32,625 bases of DNA from Blautia sp. An81 (lineage in GTDB: Bacteria; Bacillota; Clostridia; Lachnospirales; Lachnospiraceae). Positions 15,554 to 24,159 of this stretch are shown here, in pieces. A model generated the notes under the pieces. The model was not told the origin of the DNA. It did not search any database and was given only the letters and a program-made list of their open reading frames with translations. A program made the position numbers and the translations under genes. Numbering within the stretch: position 1 is the first letter of the stretch; each line of letters opens with the position of its first letter. The stretch lies in assembly GCF_002161285.1 (NCBI RefSeq), contig NZ_NFHH01000035.1, forward strand, positions 1-32,625, in the 5' to 3' direction.

Positions 15554-16432
15554 ATGACGATAATTGAAGCATTGCTTCTGGGACTTGTCCAGGGAATCAC
15601 AGAATTTATCCCTGTGAGCAGTTCCGGCCATCTGGCAATCATAGAAAACCTGTTAAATATTAGCCGGGAGGCAGGTCTTCCCTTTGCAGCAGCTGTCCAT
15701 TTAGCTACAGTGGCAGCGGTAGTGGCAGCACTGCGCAGAGAGATAAAAAAACTTCTGATGGAATTTTGCAGAAGTCTTTACGATGCATATGAGAATATAA
15801 GGACTTATTTTCATAACAGGCATGAGAAAGACGCCAGAAGGTATAAGAAGATCATTTCCAACAATTATAGAAAACTGTTTCTGCTGATCGTAATCGCAGC
15901 CATTCCCACAGCTGTAGAGGGTTTTCTTCTCCAGGATGTGGCGGAGCTGGCCAGCGGTAATCTCCTGGCACCGGGTATCGGGCTTTTTATTACAGGAATC
16001 CTGCTCCTGGTGGCTGATTTCTTCCCGAAAGGGAAAAAAATCCCAAGGGATATCAGCTATTCTACGGCTTTTGTCATAGGAATCCTTCAAGGGCTGACTG
16101 TGCTGCCGGGAGTTTCCAGGCTGGGGGTTACTCTGGCTGTCTGTCTGGCCTATGGATTTCAGAGAAAGTTTGCCGTAAAGTATACATTCCTTCTGTCTGT
16201 TCCGGTGATCATCGGAGCTTTTATCCTGGAATGTATTCATCTGGCGGGAAATCCAGTGAGCCTGTCAGTATGGGCCTGTTATGGGGCAGGAGCAGTCTTT
16301 GCAGGAATTGCAGGCTATTTCTGTATTGGAAAGATGCTGAAGATCCTGCAGAATAAGAGGTTTTATGGTTTTTCTATTTACTGTTTTATCATTGGTGCAG
16401 CGGCAATTGCGGGGAGTTTTTTAATCGCATAA
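15554..16432 (+). CDS. uppP: Undecaprenyl-diphosphate phosphatase (BacA/UppP)
   Basis: This 292-residue polytopic membrane enzyme recycles the undecaprenyl pyrophosphate lipid carrier for cell wall synthesis. The two signature regions are present: VQGITEFIPVSSSGHL near the N-terminus and LQGLTVLPGVSRLG in the second half. In the latter, the usual GISRSG reads GVSRLG, a substitution next to the conserved Ser-Arg. A basic hydrophilic stretch of about 40 residues (about 65-110, including RNRHEKDARRYKK-like residues) is longer than in Escherichia coli UppP. AGGAT lies shortly before the ATG. It sits between tepA and ftsK with gaps of 49 and 34 bp. High copy number gives bacitracin resistance in other bacteria, but here it looks like the housekeeping gene. 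Confidence 0.93.
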   Translation: MTIIEALLLGLVQGITEFIPVSSSGHLAIIENLLNISREAGLPFAAAVHLATVAAVVAALRREIKKLLMEFCRSLYDAYENIRTYFHNRHEKDARRYKKIISNNYRKLFLLIVIAAIPTAVEGFLLQDVAELASGNLLAPGIGLFITGILLLVADFFPKGKKIPRDISYSTAFVIGILQGLTVLPGVSRLGVTLAVCLAYGFQRKFAVKYTFLLSVPVIIGAFILECIHLAGNPVSLSVWACYGAGAVFAGIAGYFCIGKMLKILQNKRFYGFSIYCFIIGAAAIAGSFLIA

Positions 16433-16466
16433 CGTTGGACAAGACAATATCAAGGGGAGAATAAGG

Positions 16467-18989
16467 ATGGCAGCAAAAAAAGGCGCTACAGGAAGGAAAA
16501 AAAGAAAGTCTACAGCCAGAAAAACGCAGACAAAGAAGAGACAGACAGTTGAGAACCGGACCATGGAAACAGAGATCATCCTCTGGATTGTGCTGGCGCT
16601 GTCAGTGGTTCTCCTTGTCAGCAATTTTGGCATAGGAGGAGCCGTAGGAAATGCTTTTAGCAGTTTTTTCTTCGGATTGGTAGGGGTAGTGTGCTATGCC
16701 CTTCCTTTTTTTCTGTTTTTAGGTACGGCTTTTGTAATCTCAAACAGCAGAAATCCCAGAGCCTATCGAAAGATGGCAGGATTTGCCCTGCTGTTTATTA
16801 CAGTATGTATGCTTATGCAGATGATTACAGAAGGAGAAGTGCTGGAGGATAATCTGTGGAATTATTTTAATATATCAGCAGAATATAAAACTGGCGGTGG
16901 AATCCTGGGAGGAGTTCTGTGCCGCTTTTCTGTGATTGCCTTCGGGTCTGCAGGCACTTATGCGATTATCGTGGCCGCGTTGATGATTTCTCTGGTATTA
17001 ATTACCCAGAAATCGGTTTTCGACATGATACGAAAATTTACCATGGCTCTTTATCAGGGGGCTGCCAGAAGACAGGAAGAGCGGAAAGAAGCGGAAAAAC
17101 TCCGAAGAGAGGAAGCGGAAAAGCAGGAAGAACTGGAAGAAAAACGAAAACACCGCAGAGAGAGGTCTGCCCAGGAAACTGAAAAAGTCCGAAAAGATTC
17201 CAGAAGAAGGAAAAATAAAGATGATTCTCAGGCAGAAAAACCAAGGATGCCTTTCGTGGAAGAAAGATCAGAAAAAGAGGAAAAGACGGTACTGGAAGAA
17301 GAAAAACCATTTGTTCCGGAGAAAGCTTTCCCTATCCATCGTTCAGACCGTCTGGTTCAGGACCTGGAAGAAATCGCGGCAGCTGAAGATGAACAGGAAC
17401 TCCAGAATGAAGAAGGAAAAGAGGATAAAAGCAGAAAAAATCCCAAATCTTCTCCTGAGGAAATCCGTCAGGGTGTAGATGAAGTAAAAAATCAAATAGA
17501 GACCAGAGAGACAGAAAAGAAAAAAGAATATAAATATCCTCCAGTGTCTCTTTTAAAGAAAGGGAAAAACGGCGGCGGAGATTCTAATGCCCATCTCCGG
17601 GAAACAGCGGGAAAACTCCAGGAAACCTTACATAATTTCGGCGTAAATGTGACCATTACCGACGTGAGCTGCGGCCCTACGGTAACCCGGTATGAACTGC
17701 AGCCGGAACAGGGTGTAAAAGTCAGCAAGATCGTCAGTCTGACAGACGATATTAAGCTGAATCTGGCTGCTACAGATATCCGTATTGAGGCGCCCATACC
17801 GGGTAAGGCAGCAGTGGGGATTGAGGTACCAAATGAAAATAACAGTACGGTTATGCTTCGGGACCTTATTCAGTCTGAAGCATTTAAAAACTGTCCTTCC
17901 AAGCTGGCTTTTGCAGCAGGAAAGGATATCGGAGGCCGTCCGGTGATCGCAGATATTGCAAAGATGCCTCATCTCCTTATCGCAGGGGCTACCGGCTCCG
18001 GTAAATCTGTATGTATCAATACGATTATCGTCAGCCTTCTTTACAAAGCCTCCCCCGATGAGGTAAAATTAATTATGATAGACCCTAAAGTGGTAGAACT
18101 AAGCGCATATAACGGAATTCCTCATCTGTTTATTCCGGTTGTGACAGATCCGAAGAAAGCAGCCGGAGCCCTGAATTGGGCTGTAGCAGAGATGATGGAA
18201 CGATATGATAAGTTTGCCCAGTATAATGTCAGAGATCTGAAAGGTTATAACGCCAAGGTAGAGAATCTGAAGGATATAGAGGATGAAAATAAGCCCAAGG
18301 AACTTCCGCAGATTGTTATTATCGTAGATGAGCTGGCTGACCTGATGATGGTGGCGCCAGGAGAGGTTGAGGACGCGATATGCCGTCTTGCTCAGCTTGC
18401 CAGAGCAGCAGGAATCCATCTGATCATTGCAACTCAGCGCCCTTCTGTAAATGTTATTACAGGACTGATCAAAGCCAATATGCCATCCAGGATTGCTTTT
18501 TCTGTATCTTCTGGCGTGGATTCCAGAACAATCCTGGATATGAATGGGGCAGAAAAGCTGCTGGGCAAGGGTGATATGCTGTTTTATCCTCAGGGCTATC
18601 AGAAACCGGCCAGAGTCCAGGGTGCCTTTGTATCAGACCAGGAGGTAGCTGCTGTGGTGAATTTCCTGTCATCCCAGCACCCTGAGACAGAATATGACCG
18701 GGAAATTCAGCAGAAGATTGAAGCTGCGAAGGATACAGCATCTCAAACCAGCCAGGGAGGCAGTGAAAGAGACGCTTATTTTACAGATGCAGGGAAATTT
18801 ATCATTGAAAAGGACAAGGCTTCTATAGGTATGCTTCAGAGAGCTTTCAAAATCGGTTTTAACCGGGCTGCCCGGATCATGGATCAGCTGTGTGACGCAG
18901 GAGTAGTCGGCGAGGAAGAAGGTACGAAGCCCAGGAAGGTCCTGATGTCCATGGAGCAATTTGAACAATATATAGAGGAATATTTATAA
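16467..18989 (+). CDS. ftsK: FtsK/SpoIIIE DNA translocase
   Basis: This encodes 840 residues. A Lys/Arg-rich start (AAKKGATGRKKRK) precedes about four membrane helices (roughly 30-190). A long charged Glu/Lys/Arg linker follows (about 190-370), then the RecA-like motor with Walker A GATGSGKS (about 506-513) and Walker B IVIIVDELADL (about 616-626), and a C-terminal gamma winged helix (about 780-840, IGMLQRAFKIGFNRAARIMDQL) that reads polar DNA guide sequences. It pumps chromosomes through the division or sporulation septum and sits in the membrane at the septum. GGGGAG precedes the ATG. It is cotranscribed with the next gene (22 bp). Whether it is the vegetative FtsK or sporulation SpoIIIE version cannot be told; in many Clostridia one protein does both. 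Confidence 0.96.
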   Translation: MAAKKGATGRKKRKSTARKTQTKKRQTVENRTMETEIILWIVLALSVVLLVSNFGIGGAVGNAFSSFFFGLVGVVCYALPFFLFLGTAFVISNSRNPRAYRKMAGFALLFITVCMLMQMITEGEVLEDNLWNYFNISAEYKTGGGILGGVLCRFSVIAFGSAGTYAIIVAALMISLVLITQKSVFDMIRKFTMALYQGAARRQEERKEAEKLRREEAEKQEELEEKRKHRRERSAQETEKVRKDSRRRKNKDDSQAEKPRMPFVEERSEKEEKTVLEEEKPFVPEKAFPIHRSDRLVQDLEEIAAAEDEQELQNEEGKEDKSRKNPKSSPEEIRQGVDEVKNQIETRETEKKKEYKYPPVSLLKKGKNGGGDSNAHLRETAGKLQETLHNFGVNVTITDVSCGPTVTRYELQPEQGVKVSKIVSLTDDIKLNLAATDIRIEAPIPGKAAVGIEVPNENNSTVMLRDLIQSEAFKNCPSKLAFAAGKDIGGRPVIADIAKMPHLLIAGATGSGKSVCINTIIVSLLYKASPDEVKLIMIDPKVVELSAYNGIPHLFIPVVTDPKKAAGALNWAVAEMMERYDKFAQYNVRDLKGYNAKVENLKDIEDENKPKELPQIVIIVDELADLMMVAPGEVEDAICRLAQLARAAGIHLIIATQRPSVNVITGLIKANMPSRIAFSVSSGVDSRTILDMNGAEKLLGKGDMLFYPQGYQKPARVQGAFVSDQEVAAVVNFLSSQHPETEYDREIQQKIEAAKDTASQTSQGGSERDAYFTDAGKFIIEKDKASIGMLQRAFKIGFNRAARIMDQLCDAGVVGEEEGTKPRKVLMSMEQFEQYIEEYL

Positions 18990-19011
18990 TAAGAATGAGG
19001 ATTTGATATAG

Positions 19012-20145
19012 ATGAAGTGTGGAAACTGTGGTGCAGATTTGGAAGAAGGAACCCTGTTTTGTCCTGTATGCGGAAAGGAAGTTCAGTGGGTGCCGGAGTA
19101 CAATACACTGGAGACCCTCATTAAGCAGAGAGAGCTTGAAGAACGGGAAAAGAAACGCAGGGAAATGGAGGCCAGAAAGGAAAGAGAGAAAGAAGAGAGA
19201 AAAGCGGAACTGGAGAGGAAAAAGAAAAAGCATAAACGGCAGGTGATTGCCGGCGTGGCAGGAGGCATTATAGTTCTGGGTATCGCTGCTTTTGGATTTA
19301 TCTATCAGACACAGATAAACTCTTTTGACCATCAGATGAGCCAGGCAGAAACGGCCTATAGAGAGGGCGATTATGACAGTGCTCTTCAATATATAGCCAG
19401 GGCCCGGGAATTGGAACCAGACAATCCGGAAGCCGAGATCCTGGAGGCCAGGATTTATGTGCGGGATAATAACGAGTCAGCCGCTCAGTCAATTCTCCTT
19501 TCAGTGATCCAGGAGAATCCGGATAATACAACGGCCTATGGAGAACTTTTAAGACTTTATGAACAACAGGGAGAATATACGGCTATCCGTGATCTTATGA
19601 ACCAGGCCAGTGACAATATGAGAGAAATTTATCAGAACTATGTATGCTCCCTTCCAGAAATTTCTCAGGAGGGAGGTTCCTACAGTGAAGAAGTGACGAT
19701 TGAAATTTCCAATATCCCTTCGGGAACAACTGTGTATTATACCCTGGACGGTTCTGACCCGGACCAGGACAGTGAAAGATATGAAGAGCCTGTAGAGCTG
19801 ACTGAAGAGGGGACGTTTACTTTCAAATATATTGCCTATAATGAAAAATCAGTTCCAAGCGATATAGGAGAGGAAGAATATGTTATCAGCTTTGACGCTC
19901 CGGAGCGGCCCAAAATCGCACCGGTATCAGGTATGTATGAATATCAGGAAAATATCATTGTAACTGCTCCTGAGGGCTGTACGGTGTATTATGCTTTTGA
20001 TGAAACACCTACAGTAGACAGTACGGAGTATACCGGGCCTGTAGCTATGCCTCAGGGAGAACATACTTTTTCCGCTATTGCCGTAGACAGCCGGGGGAAA
20101 AAGAGTCCTGTAGCCAGTGAAGTATATGTATATTACGGATATTAG
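19012..20145 (+). CDS. Zinc-ribbon, membrane-anchored TPR protein with chitobiase-like beta repeats
   Basis: This encodes 377 residues with four parts. An N-terminal zinc ribbon (CGNCGADL and CPVCGKEV, residues 3-21) is followed by a highly charged helical segment (about 38-76, runs of Glu/Arg/Lys). One membrane helix (about 78-98, VIAGVAGGIIVLGIAAFGFI) leads to a TPR-like helical region (about 105-195, AYREGDYDSALQYIARARELEPDN). Two chitobiase/CHB_HEX-type beta domains end the protein (about 208-290 and 295-377), each with VYYTLDGSDP- or VYYAFDETPT-like strands. The zinc ribbon should be cytoplasmic and the TPR and beta domains outside. It is 22 bp after ftsK and probably cotranscribed. The family is widespread in Lachnospiraceae without known function; an envelope or septum scaffold is only a guess. 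Confidence 0.75.
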   Translation: MKCGNCGADLEEGTLFCPVCGKEVQWVPEYNTLETLIKQRELEEREKKRREMEARKEREKEERKAELERKKKKHKRQVIAGVAGGIIVLGIAAFGFIYQTQINSFDHQMSQAETAYREGDYDSALQYIARARELEPDNPEAEILEARIYVRDNNESAAQSILLSVIQENPDNTTAYGELLRLYEQQGEYTAIRDLMNQASDNMREIYQNYVCSLPEISQEGGSYSEEVTIEISNIPSGTTVYYTLDGSDPDQDSERYEEPVELTEEGTFTFKYIAYNEKSVPSDIGEEEYVISFDAPERPKIAPVSGMYEYQENIIVTAPEGCTVYYAFDETPTVDSTEYTGPVAMPQGEHTFSAIAVDSRGKKSPVASEVYVYYGY

Positions 20146-20208
20146 GGAAAAAACCGCCTATTATAGAGGCAGATTGCACAAAATTCGCTGCTTTAACGAG
20201 AAAGTGGA

Positions 20209-20237
20209 TTGAATTTTTATGCGGTTTGTCTTATACT
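20209..20237 (+). promoter_or_regulatory. Promoter of nfnAB
   Basis: TTGAAT (20209-20214), a 17-nt spacer and TATACT (20232-20237) form a good sigma-A promoter about 108 bp before nfnA. The leader of about 100 nt contains a small hairpin (GCTG/CAGC near 20294-20307) but no recognised riboswitch. Confidence 0.65.
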
Positions 20238-20345
20238 AACATGTAGCAATCATAACAATATATCGACAAAAGCCAAAAGAAAGCAGATTTTTGCTGGAAG
20301 GTCAGCAGATAAGCCGATATTTTGTAAGAATATGAGGAGGAGACT

Positions 20346-21233
20346 ATGTATAAGATTCTAAAAGCACAACAGCTTAATGAGGTTGTTTATCTCATGGATG
20401 TAGAAGCGCCTATGGTTGCAAAGCATTGTATGCCGGGCCAGTTTGTCATTGTTAAATTAGATGACAAGGGTGAAAGGATTCCTTTGACCATTTGTGATTA
20501 TGACAGAGAGGCGGGTACGATCACGATTGTATTCCAGCCGGTGGGAGCCTCCACAGAGAAATTTACAAAACTTAAGGCAGGAGACGCTTTCGAGGATTTT
20601 GTTGGTCCTCTGGGATGTCCATCTGAGCTTGTAAATGAAGATATAGAGGATTTGAAGAAAGAAAAACTTCTGTTTGTTGCCGGCGGTGTAGGTACTGCAC
20701 CTGTTTATCCTCAGGTGAAATGGCTGCATGAACAGGGAATTGAAGCGGATGTTATCGTAGGAGCCAAGACAAAAGACCTGATCATTCTGGAAAAGGAAAT
20801 GGAAGCTGTAGCAGGAAATTTATATATTACTACAGATGACGGTTCCTATGGCCGCAGCGGTATGGTTACTAAAGTTATCGATGACCTTATGGCAGAAGGT
20901 AAGACTTATACAAAATGTATATCCATCGGTCCTATGATCATGATGAAATTCTGTTGTCTGACTACTCAGAAATACAATATTCCGACTATCGTATCCATGA
21001 ATCCTATCATGGTAGATGGTACAGGAATGTGCGGCGCCTGTCGTGTGATCGTAGGCGGAGAAGTGAAATTTGCCTGTGTAGACGGCCCTGAATTTGACGG
21101 ACATAAGATTGACTGGGATCTTGCAATGAAGAGACAGCAGATGTATAAGACTGAGGAAGGAAGAGCATTGCTGAAAGAGCGTGAGGGAGATACTCATCAC
21201 GGCGGATGCGGAAACTGCGGAGGTGACGAATAA
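20346..21233 (+). CDS. nfnA: NfnA: ferredoxin-NAD(P)+ oxidoreductase small subunit
   Basis: This 295-residue protein is of the ferredoxin-NADP reductase/dihydroorotate dehydrogenase electron-transfer type. An N-terminal FAD-binding barrel (CMPGQFVIV, RIPLTICDYD) precedes the NAD-binding domain (LLFVAGGVGTAPV, ISIGPMIMM). A [2Fe-2S] site follows with cysteines in GMCGACRV and KFACVDGPEFDG. In the structurally known Nfn complex this subunit binds NAD(H) and, with the large subunit, couples ferredoxin and NADH oxidation to reduction of two NADP+ by flavin-based bifurcation. The very C-terminus is His/Cys/Gly-rich (HHGGCGNCGG), an unusual tail that could bind metal. GAGGAGGAG stands before the ATG. 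It overlaps nfnB by one base (TAATG). Such proteins are also annotated as sulfide dehydrogenase subunits. Confidence 0.92.
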   Translation: MYKILKAQQLNEVVYLMDVEAPMVAKHCMPGQFVIVKLDDKGERIPLTICDYDREAGTITIVFQPVGASTEKFTKLKAGDAFEDFVGPLGCPSELVNEDIEDLKKEKLLFVAGGVGTAPVYPQVKWLHEQGIEADVIVGAKTKDLIILEKEMEAVAGNLYITTDDGSYGRSGMVTKVIDDLMAEGKTYTKCISIGPMIMMKFCCLTTQKYNIPTIVSMNPIMVDGTGMCGACRVIVGGEVKFACVDGPEFDGHKIDWDLAMKRQQMYKTEEGRALLKEREGDTHHGGCGNCGGDE

Positions 21234-22624
21234 TGGGTAACGTATTAGAAAAAGTACCTGTCAGAGAACAGGATCCAAAGGTAAGAGCCACAAATTTTGA
21301 AGAGGTTTGTCTCGGATATAATAAAGAAGAAGCTATGGAAGAGGCGGCTCGCTGCCTGAACTGTAAAAACGCTAAATGTATCAAGGGATGTCCTGTTTCA
21401 ATTAATATCCCTGCTTTTGTTCATGAAGTGAAGGAAGGCAATTTTGAAGAAGCGTACAAAGTGATCAGCCAGTCCAGCGCACTTCCTGCTGTATGCGGAC
21501 GTGTATGTCCTCAGGAAACCCAGTGTGAGGGCGTCTGCATCAGAGGCGTAAAGGGCGAGGCTGTGTCTATTGGAAAGCTGGAACGTTTTGTAGCTGACTG
21601 GGCAAAGGAAAACGGTATCAAGCCGGAAGCTCCTGCTGAGAAGAACGGCCATAAAATAGCCGTGATCGGTTCCGGTCCTTCCGGACTTACCTGTGCAGGT
21701 GACCTTGCAAAACTGGGATATGATGTAACTATTTTTGAAGCTCTTCATCAGCCGGGAGGAGTTCTGGTATACGGTATTCCGGAGTTCCGTCTTCCAAAAG
21801 ATAAAGTAGTAAAAGAAGAAGTGGAAAACGTAAAATCTCTTGGCGTTAAGATAGAGACCAACGTAATCATCGGTAAGTCTACTACTATCGATGAGCTGCT
21901 GGAAAAGGGCGGCTTCGAAGCGGTATTTATCGGCTCAGGAGCAGGTCTTCCTATGTTTATGGGAATTCCGGGGGAAGTATCCAATGGAGTCTTCTCTGCA
22001 AACGAATACCTTACAAGAAGCAATCTGATGAAAGCTTTCCGTGAGGATTACGATACACCGATCAAGACAGGAAAGAAAGTTGTGGTAGTAGGCGGCGGAA
22101 ACGTTGCTATGGACGCTGCCAGAACAGCTCTCCGTCTGGGTGCAGAGGTACATATCGTATACAGAAGAAGTGAAGAAGAACTTCCGGCCAGAAGAGAAGA
22201 AGTTCACCATGCAAAAGAAGAGGGTGTGATTTTTGACCTTCTTACAAACCCTGTAGAAATCATTCCAGATGAAAACGGCTGGGTGAAAGCAATCAAGTGT
22301 GTGCGTATGGAACTGGGAGAGCCAGATGCTTCTGGAAGAAGACGTCCGGTAGTTATCGAAGGTTCTGAATTTACCATGGAAGCAGACACTGTGATCATGT
22401 CCCTGGGAACTTCACCAAACCCACTGATTTCTTCTACAACAATCGGTCTGGATATTAACAGAAGAAAATGTATCATTGCCGATGAGGAAAACGGCCAGAC
22501 TTCTAAAGAAGGCGTATTTGCAGGCGGTGACGCCGTAACAGGAGCTGCTACAGTTATCCTGGCTATGGGCGCTGGAAAGGCTGCTGCAAAAGGTATTGAT
22601 GAATTTATCAAAAACAGAAAATAA
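21233..22624 (+). CDS. nfnB: NfnB: NADPH-binding bifurcating subunit (GltD-like)
   Basis: This 463-residue protein resembles the glutamate synthase small subunit. Eight N-terminal cysteines (41, 44, 49, 53 and 88, 92, 98, 102) can bind two [4Fe-4S] clusters. The FAD site is IAVIGSGPSG (about 142-151), the NADPH site is VVVVGGGNVAMDAART (about 280-295), and the C-terminal GVFAGGDAVTGAATV returns to FAD. Next to nfnA it forms the NADH-dependent reduced ferredoxin:NADP+ oxidoreductase, a soluble complex that supplies NADPH in many anaerobes. The one-base overlap with nfnA implies coupled translation at matched amounts. No glutamate synthase large subunit gene is adjacent, which argues against a GOGAT role. 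Confidence 0.93.
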   Translation: MGNVLEKVPVREQDPKVRATNFEEVCLGYNKEEAMEEAARCLNCKNAKCIKGCPVSINIPAFVHEVKEGNFEEAYKVISQSSALPAVCGRVCPQETQCEGVCIRGVKGEAVSIGKLERFVADWAKENGIKPEAPAEKNGHKIAVIGSGPSGLTCAGDLAKLGYDVTIFEALHQPGGVLVYGIPEFRLPKDKVVKEEVENVKSLGVKIETNVIIGKSTTIDELLEKGGFEAVFIGSGAGLPMFMGIPGEVSNGVFSANEYLTRSNLMKAFREDYDTPIKTGKKVVVVGGGNVAMDAARTALRLGAEVHIVYRRSEEELPARREEVHHAKEEGVIFDLLTNPVEIIPDENGWVKAIKCVRMELGEPDASGRRRPVVIEGSEFTMEADTVIMSLGTSPNPLISSTTIGLDINRRKCIIADEENGQTSKEGVFAGGDAVTGAATVILAMGAGKAAAKGIDEFIKNRK

Positions 22625-22630
22625 AATTAA

Positions 22631-22711
22631 ACAGATTTAAATCTGTAAAATAGGGGAACTGCTGTATGAACAACATTAAGAGATTGATGTTGACGCAGCA
22701 GTTCCCTTTTT
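22631..22711 (+). terminator. Terminator of nfnAB with preceding perfect palindrome
   Basis: An 11-bp stem (GGGAACTGCTG at 22654-22664 with CAGCAGTTCCC at 22696-22706) encloses a second stem CAACAT/ATGTTG and is followed by TTTTT. It is a strong rho-independent terminator. A separate perfect 16-bp palindrome ACAGATTTAAATCTGT (22631-22646) lies just before it, directly after the nfnB stop, and may add a second hairpin or be a protein site. Confidence 0.85.
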
Positions 22712-22743
22712 ATGCAGGAAAAAATCAGGACAACTTCGACAAT

Positions 22744-22787
22744 TTATAAATATGCATTTAAATGTATAAAAGGAAATTATAAATATG
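22744..22787. repeat. Direct repeat and palindrome upstream of the AlkD gene
   Basis: The 11-bp TTATAAATATG occurs at 22744-22754 and 22777-22787 with a period of 33 bp, and an 18-bp palindrome with one mismatch (22751-22768, centre CATTTAAATG) overlaps the first copy. An isolated GGAGG at 22801-22805 is not followed by a start codon at a usable distance. The rest of 22712-22868 shows no gene. The repeats might be a regulator site for the following gene. Confidence 0.4.
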
Positions 22788-22868
22788 AATTGCATATATC
22801 GGAGGAATAACTTAGAATATAAGAAAGATTTTCAGATAACGCATCATGATCTATAAAGGAGATATAGT

Positions 22869-23612
22869 ATGTCGGAATGCAGAAACGAGACGTCTTACTC
22901 TGTTACCCAGTGGGTCAGGGAAGAATTGGAGAAAAATACAGATCCAGACTATCGGGAGTTCCATAAATCCTTAGTTCCGGGAATGGGAAACTTTTTGGGA
23001 GTTCGTGTACCTCAGCTCCGTAGGATCAGCAAAAAGGCAGCCAGAGAGGACTACTGGAGCTTTACAAAAGAGGCAGATCCAGAGATCTATGAGGAGTTGA
23101 TGATCAGGGGAATGATGATTGGATATGCCAGATTAAGTAGAGAAGAGCGTTGCCGGGAGCTGGAGGCTTTTGTGCCGTATATCAACAACTGGGCCATCTG
23201 TGACTGCTGCTGCGCCACTTATAAGTTCATGGAAAAAGACCAGGAGGAGTGGTTTGCCTTTTTAGAACTATATGCAGACAGTGTACAGGAGTATGAAATA
23301 CGTTTTGCGTTGGTTTCTATCCTTGATTTTTTTATCAACGAGGAGTATATAGACCGGGTTCTGGAAATTCTGGGGAAAGTACATCATGAAGGATATTATG
23401 TGAAAATGGCGGCAGCCTGGGCAGTTTCTGTCTGCTATGTGAAATTTCCAGAGAAGACGGAAGTCTTTCTCCGCAAAAATCTTCTGGACGACTTTACTCA
23501 CAATAAGGCGATCCAGAAAATCCGGGAGTCCTATCGGGTTTCAAAGGAAGACAAAGAAAGATTAAAAGAACTGAGGAGGGAGAGAGTTTCCTATGAAAGC
23601 GGAAGTAAATGA
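22869..23612 (+). CDS. AlkD-like DNA alkylation repair protein
   Basis: This encodes 247 residues of HEAT-like helical repeats typical of the AlkD/AlkC superfamily: GMGNFLGVRVPQLRRISK near the N-terminus, ELMIRGMMIGYA, NNWAICDCCC and the later KMAAAWAVSVCYVKFPEKT. AlkD glycosylases remove alkylated purines (3-methyladenine, 7-methylguanine) without base flipping. The NNWAICD segment holds the Trp/Asp positions associated with activity in the family. AAAGGAGATATAGT precedes the ATG. It overlaps the next gene by 20 bp, suggesting coupled translation. Many Clostridia carry such proteins; catalytic activity is inferred, not shown. Confidence 0.85.
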   Translation: MSECRNETSYSVTQWVREELEKNTDPDYREFHKSLVPGMGNFLGVRVPQLRRISKKAAREDYWSFTKEADPEIYEELMIRGMMIGYARLSREERCRELEAFVPYINNWAICDCCCATYKFMEKDQEEWFAFLELYADSVQEYEIRFALVSILDFFINEEYIDRVLEILGKVHHEGYYVKMAAAWAVSVCYVKFPEKTEVFLRKNLLDDFTHNKAIQKIRESYRVSKEDKERLKELRRERVSYESGSK

Positions 23613-24144
23613 CAAAATTAGAATTATCAATAAAATGAATGACTGGTCTATGGAGTACCAGGAAGGAGATATTTTTACAGTAGAGAGCACCTGGTATGGA
23701 GGCGTCAACGTGACCAGCAAGACCGGAGTGCCGATTTCCCTGGATGAAGTAGAATATGAGGTGATGAAAACAGAAGATTCGTCGGGAGTTTCGGGGAAAG
23801 AAGAGAAAAAGGTCCTGCTCCATGCAGATACGAAAAAGGGACTTATACGAGCATTGAAAGCCGGAGCAGAGCTGTTCTGTGCATGGGAACAGGAAGGCCA
23901 GCCGGGAAAGATTCAGATCCTGGCAGAGGATCAGGCAGTCTGTGGCTGCAGGGACAGGGAAGAAATCGGAGAGAAGATAAAAGAGCTGACAGGAAAAGGA
24001 GGTCGTATCCTGGTCTGCAAAAAGTCTATGGCAGAGTGCGGTACAGAAGAACAGGAACTGCCAGGAGGTGCAGAGACTGTTCCCTGGGGAATTTCAGAGC
24101 TGCTCCAGAAACAGGCAGAAGGATATCTTTATATAAAGTTTTAG
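23593..24144 (+). CDS. SH3-like / DsrE-like fusion protein
   Basis: This encodes 183 residues that look like two modules. Residues 1 to about 57 (VNDKIRIINKMND, YQEGDIFTVESTWYGGVNV, GVPISLDEVEYE) resemble the small beta-barrel DUF4314/SH3-like proteins. After a linker (about 58-70), residues 72-183 resemble the DsrE/DsrF sulfur-relay or YchN-like fold: an early KKVLLHADTKKG strand, a middle CGCR pair, then RILVCKKSMAECG and ELPGGAETVPWGISELLQKQAEGYLYIK, which follows the C-terminal pattern of DsrE-like proteins. The Cys of VCKKS may be the sulfur carrier. The start ATG overlaps the AlkD gene by 20 bp and has a good GAGGGAGAG site. Both domain calls are by eye; no function is claimed. Confidence 0.6.
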   Translation: MKAEVNDKIRIINKMNDWSMEYQEGDIFTVESTWYGGVNVTSKTGVPISLDEVEYEVMKTEDSSGVSGKEEKKVLLHADTKKGLIRALKAGAELFCAWEQEGQPGKIQILAEDQAVCGCRDREEIGEKIKELTGKGGRILVCKKSMAECGTEEQELPGGAETVPWGISELLQKQAEGYLYIKF

Positions 24145-24159
24145 GAAGGAACGGAAATC

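Noticed and set aside
20146-20345. Riboswitch or further gene before nfnA
   Set aside because: Only a promoter and short weak hairpins are visible; no known riboswitch core was recognised.
21233-22624. Glutamate synthase small subunit (GltD)
   Set aside because: The adjacent nfnA-type gene with one-base overlap and absence of the large subunit favour NfnB.
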